From Halobaculum marinum (GTDB taxonomy: Archaea > Halobacteriota > Halobacteria > Halobacteriales > Haloferacaceae), in assembly GCF_029338555.1 (NCBI RefSeq), contig NZ_CP119989.1, forward strand, positions 1,488,001 to 1,552,000: a DNA stretch of 64,000 bases, given 5' to 3'. Position 1 is the stretch's first letter. Every line of letters begins with the position of its first letter. This document shows positions 1 through 8,470 of this stretch, piece after piece. A program made the position numbers and the translations under genes. The notes beneath the pieces were generated by a model. That model made no database searches, was not told the DNA's origin, and saw only the letters and a program-made list of their open reading frames with translations.

Positions 1-373
1 CGCCGACCTCGACCGGTTCGCCCTCGGCGTTCGTCGCGCCCGCGGCGTCGACGACTTGGAGGATCACGTCGGCGTCGGTGAGCGCGTCGAGGAACTGGTT
101 GCCGAGGCCCTTCCCCTCGTGGGCGCCGGGGACGAGGCCAGCCACGTCGAGCAGTTCGACCGGGACGTACCGCTTGCCGTCGTGGCAGTCCTCGTCGCCG
201 CAGCGCTCCTCGCGCGACAGGCAGGGACAGTCGGTGCGCACGTGGGTGACGCCGCGGTTCGGGTCGATGGTCGTGAACGGGTAGTTCCCCACGTCCACGT
301 CCGCCATCGTCGCGGCCGTGTAGAAGGTGGACTTGCCCGCGTTGGGCTTGCCCGCGAGCGCGATGGAGATCAT
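1..373 (-). CDS. YchF/OLA1-family GTP-binding protein (3' part outside window)
   Basis: A translation-associated P-loop NTPase of the Obg/YchF (OLA1) group. The visible N-terminal 124 codons begin MISIALAGKPNAGKST, with the G1/Walker A loop at residues 8-16. They continue through a switch region with NYPFTTIDPN, a cysteine-containing insert (CPC...ERCGDEDC, about residues 50-65) and the G3-like DVAGLVPGAHEGKGLG. The insert with clustered Cys/His is usual in archaeal YchF homologues and could bind metal; that is inference. The C-terminal part, including the expected TGS domain, lies beyond the window edge. Start chosen at the ATG immediately preceding the ISIALAG strand. YchF proteins bind ribosomes and often hydrolyse ATP better than GTP. 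Confidence 0.9.
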   Translation of the reverse strand, partial: MISIALAGKPNAGKSTFYTAATMADVDVGNYPFTTIDPNRGVTHVRTDCPCLSREERCGDEDCHDGKRYVPVELLDVAGLVPGAHEGKGLGNQFLDALTDADVILQVVDAAGATNAEGEPVEVG

Positions 374-481
374 GGAGGGGAGTCCTCGGGCCCGCCGAAA
401 GGCGCTTTCGGTCGGCCACCCCACGCGGCAGGCGCACCGGGCCCCCGGAGTTACGGCGCCGGCCCTCGATCGCCACACCGT

Positions 482-1513
482 ATGGTCGTCTCCGTCTCCG
501 CCGCCGTCGACGTCGTGATCCTCGTCGTGGGTGTCGTGGCGCTGTGGGGCGGCGCACAACTGCTGGTCGGCTCGTCGGTACGCCTCGCACGCCGACTCGG
601 GCTCTCGGATCTGCTGATCGGCGTGACCGTCGTCGCCGTCGGCACGTCGAGTCCAGAGATCGTCGTCACGCTGCGGGCGGCCCTCGCGGGCGCGGGCGAC
701 CTGGCAGTCGGGAACGTCGTCGGCTCGAACGTGTTCAACCTCGCGGTCGTCCTGGGCGTCGTCGCCGTGGTCGGGTCGTTCCCCGTCGAGCGCCGGATCG
801 TCCACCGCGACGGCGTCGCACTGTTGTCGGCGACGGGCGCCGCGGCGCTCGCCGTCTCAGACCTCCGCATCATCCCACTGGAGGGGGCGGTCCTGCTCGC
901 TGGGCTGGCCGCCTACACTGTCGTCTCCATTCGGGCCGGCAGGACTCCCGACACCGAAGCCGATCCCGCGACTGCTGCGACGCCAGCGGGTGACCGTGTC
1001 GGCTCTCCACTCGCGTCTGCACCCGTGGATCTCTCGACACCGGCGCGGCGACTCGCGACCGGACCGGGCCGCGACGGGGTACTCCTCTTGCTCGGGCTCG
1101 CGGTCGTCTTGATCGGCGGCGACCTGCTGGTCGGTGCGGCCGTGGACATCGCACGAACGGCGGGCGTCTCCGAGTGGGTCATCGGCGGCACCGTCGTCGC
1201 CGCGGGCACCTCCACCCCGGAGTTCGCCGTCTCGCTCGTCGCGGTGCGGCAGGGGAGTCTCGGCGTCTCCGTCGGCAACGTCGTCGGCTCCAGCGTGTTC
1301 AACGTGCTCGGCGTCCTCGGCCTCGCGTCGTTGCTGACGCCGCTAACCGTCGGGAGCGAGGCACTGTCGAGCGTCGCGTGGCTCGTCGGGCTCACCGTCC
1401 TCGTCGTCGCAGCGCTGTGGTCTGGCCGACGGCTCTCTCGCGTCGAGGGCGTCGCACTGGCGATGTCGGAGGCAGTTCGCTGGGCCGTGAGCCTCCTTCG
1501 GGTGTTCGCCTGA
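482..1513 (+). CDS. Calcium/sodium antiporter, CaCA family (YrbG-like)
   Basis: Polytopic membrane cation exchanger of 343 residues. Two inverted alpha-repeats are visible: GTSSPEIVVTL with GSNVFNLAVVLG in the first half and GTSTPEFAVSL with GSSVFNVLGVLG in the second. These are the ion-binding motifs of the YrbG/NCX fold, and about ten hydrophobic segments surround them. A hydrophilic loop of about 50 residues (TPDTEADPATAATPAG...) joins the halves. The start at ATG 482 was chosen because the upstream in-frame sequence overlaps the divergent YchF gene and is not protein-like. Probably exchanges Ca2+ (or another cation) for Na+ or H+; the substrate cannot be read from sequence. A second, distinct CaCA exchanger is at 17955-18974. 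Confidence 0.88.
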   Translation: MVVSVSAAVDVVILVVGVVALWGGAQLLVGSSVRLARRLGLSDLLIGVTVVAVGTSSPEIVVTLRAALAGAGDLAVGNVVGSNVFNLAVVLGVVAVVGSFPVERRIVHRDGVALLSATGAAALAVSDLRIIPLEGAVLLAGLAAYTVVSIRAGRTPDTEADPATAATPAGDRVGSPLASAPVDLSTPARRLATGPGRDGVLLLLGLAVVLIGGDLLVGAAVDIARTAGVSEWVIGGTVVAAGTSTPEFAVSLVAVRQGSLGVSVGNVVGSSVFNVLGVLGLASLLTPLTVGSEALSSVAWLVGLTVLVVAALWSGRRLSRVEGVALAMSEAVRWAVSLLRVFA

Positions 1514-1556
1514 CACGCGTGCGGGAGACCCCGCTGTGGGGGGCGGTGCCGTTCGC

Positions 1557-1563
1557 TTAAATA
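1557..1563 (+). promoter_or_regulatory. TATA-like box of a leaderless promoter
   Basis: TTAAATA centred about 27 bp before ATG 1586, the spacing expected when the transcript begins at the start codon. No Shine-Dalgarno sequence lies before the ATG. Confidence 0.5.
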
Positions 1564-1585
1564 CGGGCGTCGGCTACTCCGGGGC

Positions 1586-1780
1586 ATGACCACGCTGTCG
1601 TTCGACGAGAAAGGCGTCGACGTCGTGTACGAGGGGACCGAGTTCCGACTGGAGAAGGACCTCATCGAGGAGGCCACCGAGAAGTCCTACATGGACGTGA
1701 CCGACCACGAGGTGCTGCAGATCGTGGAGAAACGGCCGTCGCTGACGGGCGAGCCGCGACGGATCGGCGACATCGTCTGA
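1586..1780 (+). CDS. Small conserved haloarchaeal protein (probably DUF5800 family)
   Basis: 64-residue acidic protein, MTTLSFDEKGVDVVYEGTEF at the N-terminus, followed by a predicted amphipathic helix (LEKDLIEEATEK) and a C-terminal RRIGDIV. I recognise it from memory as the short haloarchaeal family catalogued as DUF5800, of unknown function. The length suits that family. It has its own TATA-like box at 1557-1563 and appears monocistronic. No motif suggests an activity. Confidence 0.75.
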   Translation: MTTLSFDEKGVDVVYEGTEFRLEKDLIEEATEKSYMDVTDHEVLQIVEKRPSLTGEPRRIGDIV

Positions 1781-1816
1781 GCGACCGACCCGACAGCAGT
1801 CCGTCGACGGAGCTGC

Positions 1817-2596
1817 TCAGTTCGCGCCGAGGGTCGTCCCGATCGGATCGTCGTCCGGCACCGTCTCGCGGTGGAGTCGCCCCGCGACCACGTCGGCGAG
1901 CGTCTGGAGGTTCACGGTGTCGTCGCGGTTGTACGAGACGAGCCGCTCCAGCGCTCGTTCGTCGCCGCGCTCGTACTCGTGCCACAGCCGGACCGCGTCG
2001 CGCCCGGTGATCTCCGGGCCGTCGCGGGAGATGCCCAACTCCTTCTCGATCGGTTTGAGGCCACCCGAGAGGCCGACCTTCTTGCAGGGGTACATGAGGT
2101 CGAGGTGGGGCGTGTCGACCTCCATCTCCAGCGACGTCTCCAAGAACGGCACGTCGAAGCGGGCGCCGTTGAACGTGACGAGCAGGTTCGCCGCCTCGAA
2201 CTGCTCGGCGACGGTCTCCGCAGAGAGGTCCTCTCCCTGCACGAGTGTCGTCGTCTCGCCGTCGCGGTGGAACGAGACGGTCGTGACGCGGTTGCGCTCG
2301 GGAGAGAGGCCCGTCGTCTCGATGTCGAAGAAGCACGCGTCGTCGCGGAAGTCCTCGTACAGGCGCCACCGCTCTCCGGAGGGGAATCGTTCGTCGAAGA
2401 AGCGCGCGTCGTGGTCGTCGAGGCGCTCGCCGGCCTCGTCGACGAACGCCTCGATGCGGCCGGCGGTCGTCGCGCCGACGCCGGGCGCGCGGTCGACCCG
2501 GAACTCGTCCCACTCGCGGATCCCGTTCTCCCACATGCGGCGCTCGGTCGTCGCGCCGACCCCCTCGACCGGAATGAAACTGTTTCTGATGCGCAT
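1817..2596 (-). CDS. RNase H-fold 3'-5' exonuclease (DEDD type) with HhH-like N-terminus
   Basis: 259-residue predicted nuclease. The N-terminal about 70 residues hold two helix-hairpin-helix-like turns (PVEGVGATTERRMWE and APGVGATTAGRIEAF). The rest is a ribonuclease H-like exonuclease (YprB/RNase_H_2 type): FFDIETTGL (Exo I, Asp and Glu), VTFNGARFDVPFL (Exo II, Asp) and SYNRDDTVNL (Exo III, Asp). These supply the four metal-binding acids. Start ATG 2596 was preferred because the upstream extension is arginine-rich and unlike the rest. It is transcribed divergently from the SRAP gene at 2812, so a DNA-repair partnership is plausible but unproven. The polarity and DNA/RNA preference are inferred from family. 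Confidence 0.8.
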   Translation of the reverse strand: MRIRNSFIPVEGVGATTERRMWENGIREWDEFRVDRAPGVGATTAGRIEAFVDEAGERLDDHDARFFDERFPSGERWRLYEDFRDDACFFDIETTGLSPERNRVTTVSFHRDGETTTLVQGEDLSAETVAEQFEAANLLVTFNGARFDVPFLETSLEMEVDTPHLDLMYPCKKVGLSGGLKPIEKELGISRDGPEITGRDAVRLWHEYERGDERALERLVSYNRDDTVNLQTLADVVAGRLHRETVPDDDPIGTTLGAN

Positions 2597-2811
2597 GATC
2601 TGCGTGGCGTCGCGGGGCCACCGTGCTCGGTCGCCGGCCCCACGACGACGTGTTCGTTCGATGTGGGGTCGTACCGCGGCTAAAGGGTTCGGATGCGACG
2701 GTGGCGACGAGCGAGTCGCGGGCACCGGTAGACCCGATCCGAAGTCCGCGACGCCGACGAGCTCCGCGGTACCGTTAACCGCCGAGCGGCCGAACGATAC
2801 GGCGATACCCG

Positions 2812-3513
2812 ATGTGCGGACGCTACTCCCTCACCCTCACCGCCCAGGAGCTCTCCGAGCGGTTCGACGCGACCGTCCCCGACGACTGGGGGCCGCGGTA
2901 CAACTGTTCGCCGGGGCAGGAGCTCCCGGTGCTCGCGAGCGACGAGCCCGACGCGTTCCGCCGGATGACGTGGGGGTACACTCCACCGTGGGCCGACGAG
3001 TCGTTCGACCTGATCAACGCGCGCACCGAGACCGTCGACGAGAAGCGCACGTTCGCCGAGTCGTTCGCCTCGCGGCGCTGTCTCGTCCCCGCGGACGGCT
3101 TCTACGAGTGGAGTGACCACGCGGGCGGGAAGCGGCCGTACCGCGTGGCCTTCGACGACGAGCGTACGTTCGCGATGGCCGGCATCCACGCGACGTGGGA
3201 CCCACCACAGCGGCAGGCCGGTCTCGGGGAGTGGGGCGGCGGCAGCGACGACACCGGCGGCGACGACGAGCGCGTCGAGGCGTTCGCCGTCCTCACCACC
3301 GAGCCGAACGACCGGATCCGCGAGTTGCACCACCGGATGGCCGTCGTCTTGCCAGCGGACCGCGAGCGCGACTGGCTCACGGGCGAGATCGGAAAGGCCG
3401 ACATTCTGGCGCCGTACCCCGGCGACGACCTCGGCTGGTACCCCGTCTCGACGCGCGTCAACTCACCCGCCAACGACGACCCGACGCTGATCGAGGAGGT
3501 CGACGTCGCGTAA
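2812..3513 (+). CDS. SOS response-associated peptidase (SRAP/YedK/HMCES family)
   Basis: 233-residue SRAP-domain protein that forms a covalent link with abasic sites in single-stranded DNA. The active-site residues known from YedK are present: MCGRYSL with Cys2 exposed after Met removal, LINARTETV (Asn), GFYEW (Glu) and LHHRM (His). A Gly/Asp-rich insertion of about 20 residues (GGGSDDTGGDDE, about residues 142-158) is probably a surface loop acquired in halophiles. The start is fixed by the obligatory Met-Cys. Divergent from the exonuclease at 1817-2596 with a gap of about 215 bp. Confidence 0.93.
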   Translation: MCGRYSLTLTAQELSERFDATVPDDWGPRYNCSPGQELPVLASDEPDAFRRMTWGYTPPWADESFDLINARTETVDEKRTFAESFASRRCLVPADGFYEWSDHAGGKRPYRVAFDDERTFAMAGIHATWDPPQRQAGLGEWGGGSDDTGGDDERVEAFAVLTTEPNDRIRELHHRMAVVLPADRERDWLTGEIGKADILAPYPGDDLGWYPVSTRVNSPANDDPTLIEEVDVA

Positions 3514-3877
3514 CCGGCACGCCGCATTCGACGCCGCGGCGCACCGGTTCGTGATTGCTGACGCGTCTGCTGCGTCGGCGACACGTTCGTCGGCGAACAG
3601 CTGTCAGCGGACGAGTCGCCGTTTTCCGCACAACTCCCCCTGCCGCCAGCGCATGGTGTCGTGACCGCCGATTTCGGGTCCGATGGAGTATCGAAATCTC
3701 CCACTGTTTCGATATAGCGACATACAATATATCTGGTCGTGGTGGGTCACGAGGAAAATAACAAACGAGTTGAAAGTTTGAACGGCGGAAGAACGTACTG
3801 GGAGGAATCGGGGGAGTGAGACGACGCCACTCGCCGGCTGTTGCCGTCGCTTCGACGCTACTCGGTGGCGCTCACGC
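3514..3877. other. 364-bp non-coding region downstream of the recombinase gene
   Basis: Lies between the 3' ends of the SRAP and recombinase genes, so no promoter is required here. It is unusually A+T-rich for the window between about 3690 and 3780 and contains the inverted repeat at 3689-3714. Short open frames across it are arginine/serine-rich shadows with no recognisable protein character. Confidence 0.6.
3689..3714. repeat. Inverted repeat TATCGAAA-N10-TTTCGATA
   Basis: Perfect 8-bp arms at 3689-3696 and 3707-3714 with a 10-bp spacer, followed by a run of A+T (ATAGCGACATACAATATAT). The total span (26 bp) is close to that of a Xer/dif-type site, and it sits 160 bp beyond the stop codon of a Xer-like recombinase. 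Arms of this length do occur by chance in 64 kb, so the position is the main argument. It could instead be an operator or a remnant. Confidence 0.4.
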
Positions 3878-4942
3878 TCACTCCAAGAGGGAGTAGACGT
3901 GCCGTTCGTACGTCTCGCGGACGTTGTCGCCCCAGTTGTGGGTGTACGTGTCGATGATGTCGCCGGCGACGTCGCCACGGAGGTACTTCACGACGCCGCG
4001 GTCGCCCGTGCGGTCGCGGAGGTGGGTGGTGAAGAAGTGCCGGAAGTAGTGTGGCGTGACGTTCTCGGTCGCCCCGGCGCCGGCCTCGTACCACCCGGCG
4101 TCGCTCGCGTGGTCGCGAACGACGCGGGCGACTTGCTCGGGCGTGAGCCGTTCGCCCCACCCGCTCCCAGTCCCAACGAACAACGGCTCAGCGGGGGATG
4201 CGGCGTCGGGTCGGATCGACAGCCATCGGACGAGCGTCTCGGCGAGTTCGTCGTCGACGGGCACGACGGTGCCGCGTTTGCGCTTGTTCGAGGCGGTCCG
4301 CTCCTCGCCGTTGTAGCGCTCGCCGACGGACGGGTCGCTGGCGACGTACAGCGAGTCCGGCCGACCGTCGAGCTGTGCGCGCCCGCCGAGCGCGTAGCCA
4401 GGCAACTCTCGGTCGAGGGTGAGGTCCCGCAGATCGAGGTTACACAGCTCTCCGACGCGCATCCCGGTCTTCAACAGCGTGACGACGAGCGCTCGTTCGA
4501 GCGGGTGTGAGACGCCGCCGACGAACTCGCGCATTCGGGGAACGGAGATCTCTCGACGCGTCGGGTCGGTGTCGATGCGTTCGTCGAGTTCCTCCATCAC
4601 GAGCGCCATCGGGTTCGCCTCGAACGCGCCGACCTGCGTCATGTACGCGTAGAACCGGTGGAGGTACGCCGCGTACGTCGCGGTCGTCGAGTCAGCCAGA
4701 TCCGGGTCGCGCCGGAGGTCGTGGACGAACGCCATGCAGTCGCGGTGGGACGCGTCCGCGGGGTCGCTCGCGCCGCCGGCGGGGCCGCTCCCGGCGGTCG
4801 CGAGGAACGTCTCGAACCGACGGAGCACGCGCCCGTACTCCGCGCGGGTCCGCTCGCTCTTCCCGTGGAGTTCCATGTCTTCGAGAAAGTAGCCCACGGG
4901 GTCGTCCTCGACACCGGCGTCGTCGCGGGCGGCGGCGCTCAT
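3878..4942 (-). CDS. Tyrosine recombinase/integrase (XerC/D-like)
   Basis: 354-residue site-specific recombinase. An N-terminal SAM-like DNA-binding domain (SERTRAEYGRVLRRFETFL... YAAYLHRFYAYMT, about residues 25-120) precedes the catalytic domain. Catalytic-domain motifs are TGMRVGELCNL (Arg), PHYFRHFFTTHL (His-x-x-Arg) and DTYTHNW (candidate nucleophile Tyr plus His/Trp position). A second C-terminal Tyr-rich stretch, ETYERHVYSL, means the nucleophile should be confirmed by alignment. Its start overlaps the stop of the upstream small gene by four bases (ATGA), so the two are probably translated together. No phage or plasmid genes surround it, so a host role (replicon resolution or chromosome maintenance) is as likely as integration. 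Confidence 0.85.
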   Translation of the reverse strand: MSAAARDDAGVEDDPVGYFLEDMELHGKSERTRAEYGRVLRRFETFLATAGSGPAGGASDPADASHRDCMAFVHDLRRDPDLADSTTATYAAYLHRFYAYMTQVGAFEANPMALVMEELDERIDTDPTRREISVPRMREFVGGVSHPLERALVVTLLKTGMRVGELCNLDLRDLTLDRELPGYALGGRAQLDGRPDSLYVASDPSVGERYNGEERTASNKRKRGTVVPVDDELAETLVRWLSIRPDAASPAEPLFVGTGSGWGERLTPEQVARVVRDHASDAGWYEAGAGATENVTPHYFRHFFTTHLRDRTGDRGVVKYLRGDVAGDIIDTYTHNWGDNVRETYERHVYSLLE

Positions 4943-5400
4943 CGGTCCACCCGGACGTACCCACCGTCGCGACCGCTGTAGCGAACCTGTCCCCGCGACT
5001 GCAACTCACCCATCGTCTCGTCGACGCGTTCTTCGATGTCGCCCGCGACCTCCTCGACCAGTCGGTCGAACGACAGGACACCCTCCCGATCCAGAGCGTC
5101 GAGGAGTCGGGTTTCGAGGCCGTCACCCCCGGGGTTCGTGGGGGGAGAAGCACCCTCCAGATTCCCGGAATCATTTGCTGGTTCCCGCCGATCTGCCGTT
5201 GCTTCCGCTTCGACCCCCGGGGGCGACCCGAACTCCTCGGCGATCCCCAGGTCACGCCGACCCGCCTGGACCATCGTTCGGACGAACTCCGACTGCGACA
5301 TGCCGAGTCGCTCGGCGTCAGCGACCCACGCCTCTTTCTGGTACGCCGGCACCCGGGCGGTCACCGCGACGCGCTCGGTGTCGGCGTCGGCCTCGCTCAT
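4939..5400 (-). CDS. Small protein with RHH-like N-terminus, partner of the recombinase (DUF5805-like)
   Basis: 153-residue protein. The N-terminal 50 residues (ERVAVTARVPAYQKEAWVADAERLGMSQSEFVRTMVQAGRR) have the shape of a ribbon-helix-helix DNA-binding domain. A disordered Gly/Pro/Asn linker follows, then a C-terminal winged-helix-like part (LLDALDREGVLSFDRLVEEV... RYSGRDGGYVRV). From memory this resembles haloarchaeal DUF5805. Start ATG 5400 was chosen because the upstream 13 residues are not conserved-looking and overlap the promoter. Overlap with the recombinase suggests an accessory DNA-binding or regulatory factor for recombination. Confidence 0.75.
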   Translation of the reverse strand: MSEADADTERVAVTARVPAYQKEAWVADAERLGMSQSEFVRTMVQAGRRDLGIAEEFGSPPGVEAEATADRREPANDSGNLEGASPPTNPGGDGLETRLLDALDREGVLSFDRLVEEVAGDIEERVDETMGELQSRGQVRYSGRDGGYVRVDR

Positions 5401-6543
5401 ACCGGCAGCACCGACCCCACCCACATCAATCTGGTGCACACTCGTGTCCTAAGTATCTAATTCTGTGTAATGCACCGAAAGGTAATTCGCAGAGAAGCTT
5501 CGTTAGGGGCCATATAGCGCCCATATACGCCATTTCGGTGGATCGCTCCGCGAGCGACTTGTGGTGCGCATTCGTGTCTTACAAATTGTGGAGACCATCG
5601 AACGTCGGACCGACTCGTGGTATCAGTCGCTGCATCAGAGGAGTGAGTCTAGTGCTCGCGCCTCCATCGGTGAGGTCGAGTCGGCCAGCCGATGGATCCT
5701 TCGATGGCCCCTGGTCGCCGAGAGCTGGGGCCATCGTGAGCGACTCTCCCTGTTACTGGTTCCCGACGCGTCCGACTGGTCGGCCGCCCGACCCGGCTCC
5801 AACGGCTGCGACAGCGAGCACGAGGATGGATCGATGGCGTGGAGTCAGTGCCGACTGTTCGCCCAGTGTACTCCATCAGCGGTTTCGCCCCCGCGTCCTC
5901 GGGCTCGCAGTGTGACACGACGCCTGGGTCTGCGCCTGTCCAAGTTGGTGATCTGGCTGCTATCACGCGGAACGAGAGTGGTTCTCCGCCGACTCATCAA
6001 TCGTATGCCGCGATACCCAAGTCGACCCCCGACAGTGGAGAACTGACGACTGTGGATCGGGGGAGTTGCCCGATGTGTGACCGTCCTCTATGGCAGACGG
6101 TCCGGTGTCGATGAACCGGGTTCCGGCGTCGACCGTTAAGATCGTTCTGGTCGACGGCTGTCCGGGGAGGCCCAGACGCGGAGCTCTCCACCCGAACCAG
6201 ATTCACACCCAACGGCCCGTGTCGCTGTTGGCTCGGTCGGTCGGTCGTAGTGGAAGGATCTGACCGCCTTCCAGCACGTAGTGGATAGTTGTCGGGGAGT
6301 GGGATCGTCCTACCCGGGAATTTCGTCTTATAACAAAGTCGTCGGCGCACCTGTTGGGTGCAAGTAATTTGGAATGAGCGGTTCGCACCTACCCTACCCA
6401 CGAAATTGCTATCGCGTGAACCCGGTCGGAACACGTCCAGACGGGGCTTCGAGAGGTCACGATGAAGTCGGAGCTCCGCACAGCGACGTTCGGCGTCGGT
6501 GCGGCCCCGCTGACCATCCGATCGACGGTGGGTGGAGGCGGCG
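5401..6543. other. 1.1-kb stretch without a supportable gene; less GC-rich than neighbours
   Basis: Open frames here (for example 5561-6046 on plus and 5997-6593 on minus) lack haloarchaeal acidic composition, hydrophobic periodicity or known motifs. The DNA is visibly poorer in G+C than flanking genes. Near 5433-5476, inside the probable promoter of the 4939-5400 gene, GGTGCA (5433-5438) and TGCACC (5471-5476) form an inverted repeat with a 32-bp spacer around AAGTATCTAA. The rest may be decayed coding sequence: two plus-strand frames between 5740 and 6110 end in stops close to one another, as in a frameshifted pseudogene, but I cannot name a parent. Confidence 0.45.
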
Positions 6544-7767
6544 ATGGTCGTAATCACGCTCCTCGTCGTCGGGACGCTGCTCGGCCTCAGCATCGTGCTC
6601 TACTCGGCGCGGGTCCAGCGATCGGAACAGTATCAGGCGCTGGTCGTCCCGCTCGCGAACATCATGGACATCGGGTTCGTCGCGATGACGCCGATCATCG
6701 TGCTCATCACTGGGCTCGACTCGCCGCTGACGATGCTCGGCCTCTCGGCGGTCGGGTTCGCGATGGGCGGGGTGATGCGATACAACATCCGGATGTTCGA
6801 GCCGGTGGCCGACGAGAAGGGGGTCCTCCAGCGGGTCGCGACCATCTCGCAGGCCTCGTTGATTGTCGCGTCGCTCGTGAACGTCGCCTACTACCTACAG
6901 CTGATGGCCGCAGTCGTCGTTCTGCTGGTGGTGTTGCCATTTGGCGTCGACGCCATCGCACAGGTCAACGTGAGTGCCACCGTCGTCATCGCCGTCTGCT
7001 CGCTGGTCGCGCTCGGGCTCATCGGCTACTACTTCGGGTTGGAGAAGCTGAACGCATTGGGTGAGCGCACGACGGCGTTCAACCTTGCGGCCATCGCGGC
7101 GATCATCGTCGGCTTCCTCGCGTACAACGTGGATGTCGCACTGGCGGGCAACTGGTCGCTTCCCGCGTACAACCCGCCACTCACGTCCCAGTCGGCCCGC
7201 CAAGTGATCGGCTTCTTCGCCATCGTCCAGGGCTTCGAGGCGTCGCGCTACCTCGGAGAACACTACAGCGCAGCGGTTCGCTCCAAGACGATGCGGGCCG
7301 CTCAGATCATCGCTGCGGTCGCGTTCGTGCTCTTCCCGGCGTCGGCGCTGCTGCTCTTCGCAGAGGTTCGCCCCGAATTAGAGCCGATCGCGGTGGTACA
7401 GATCGCACAGGTCGCCAGCCCCGTACTCCCCTGGCTCATCCTGCTCCTCGCGGTCGGGAGCCAGGCGTCCGCCTCCGTCAACGCGATATCCTCACGCTCC
7501 GACGTCTTGATCGAACTGACCAACTCCGAGATCCCACGTCGGTTTACCTACCCGATGCTCGCGCTGGGTGCCGTCGCGGTTGTACTCGTCACGGACGTGC
7601 TCGCGGCGGTCGCAGTGGCGTCGCGAGTGTTCGCGGTGTTCTTCGCGCTACAGTGTGTGATTGCGGTGATCGTGGCCAGCCGCTCCAAGCAGTGGCTGCA
7701 CGTCGTGGGCATCGTCCTGGTCGGTCTGGCGATGGTGACCATCGCGATATTCGGGGTCTCGTCGTGA
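6544..7767 (+). CDS. Polytopic membrane protein, possibly APC-superfamily transporter-like
   Basis: 407 residues, very hydrophobic, with about 11-12 predicted transmembrane helices and few charged loops. The start ATG 6544 is preceded by a good Shine-Dalgarno sequence (GGAGG at 6534-6538, five bases upstream), unlike many leaderless genes here. Segments such as VIGFFAIVQGFEASRYLGEHYS and AVGSQASASVNAISSRSDVLIEL, with helix-breaking Gly/Ser, recall amino-acid permease-like folds. I cannot match a specific family and the substrate is unknown. It is isolated between two long non-coding stretches, which suggests an accessory gene. Confidence 0.65.
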   Translation: MVVITLLVVGTLLGLSIVLYSARVQRSEQYQALVVPLANIMDIGFVAMTPIIVLITGLDSPLTMLGLSAVGFAMGGVMRYNIRMFEPVADEKGVLQRVATISQASLIVASLVNVAYYLQLMAAVVVLLVVLPFGVDAIAQVNVSATVVIAVCSLVALGLIGYYFGLEKLNALGERTTAFNLAAIAAIIVGFLAYNVDVALAGNWSLPAYNPPLTSQSARQVIGFFAIVQGFEASRYLGEHYSAAVRSKTMRAAQIIAAVAFVLFPASALLLFAEVRPELEPIAVVQIAQVASPVLPWLILLLAVGSQASASVNAISSRSDVLIELTNSEIPRRFTYPMLALGAVAVVLVTDVLAAVAVASRVFAVFFALQCVIAVIVASRSKQWLHVVGIVLVGLAMVTIAIFGVSS

Positions 7768-8470
7768 TCCGGCTGTGACCCACGGAACGGCCAGCGGAGA
7801 GGTCGCGCACCGTCCCCGAGCTTCACGGAGGTGCCCTCCCCGATCGACGAGGTCGACGTGGCCTCTCGTCTCGCTATCGCCCGTCGAGAGCTCCGCCATG
7901 ACCGACGATAACGGCGGTGCGTTCACTCCTCGGCGGCCCCGTAGCGTTCCTCGATGACTGCGGCGGGAGCGTCGTGATCCTCGGTGTGACGGACGCAGGC
8001 GCTCTGCAGCCGTGTCGTCGACGACGTGCGCCTCGGGTCGATCACGATTGCACACGGACCCGAAAGCCGTTCACAACGCGGCTTTGGCCTCCTTGTCGCA
8101 ACCTTGCCGGACGAAGTAGGCGGCGTCGGTGTCGGTAACCCCCGCGACCACGTGAGTAGCCCAGCGGGGAGACAATCGAACTCGTCGCACCCATCCATGT
8201 GCGTATCTGGAACTCGCAGTGTCCCTTCGCATCCCCTCGGGTGTGTCTCGTGCATCGTCGTTCGGCATCGGCGTTCGGCGACGGGTCGCTCGAGTCGTCG
8301 CCGAGACCGGCGCGGTTTTGAGACGGCTGTCCGAGGCACTCGTATGGGCTCACCGCTCGACCGATCGGGCTCGCCGAGGGGTTCACTCGTGCCCCGACTC
8401 GACCGCCCGTGGACTGACCGCTACGGCTCCTGCTTGCCTCGCGCGAGTCCCGCTGGCCGAGGAGTGAGCG
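7768..8470. other. 0.7-kb stretch with no supportable intact gene; possible pseudogene remnants
   Basis: On the minus strand two short protein-like tails occur in different frames: one ending AYFVRQGCDKEAKAAL (stop near 8071) and one ending AAVIEERYGAAEE (stop near 7923). They read like the C-terminal parts of decayed haloarchaeal proteins but lack intact N-termini. Nothing on the plus strand looks coding until the kinase at 8471. Confidence 0.4.

Noticed and set aside
5997-6593. 198-codon minus-strand ORF as a gene
   Set aside because: Basic, Pro/Arg/Thr-rich composition, no motifs and no plausible promoter; likely chance frame in the low-GC desert.
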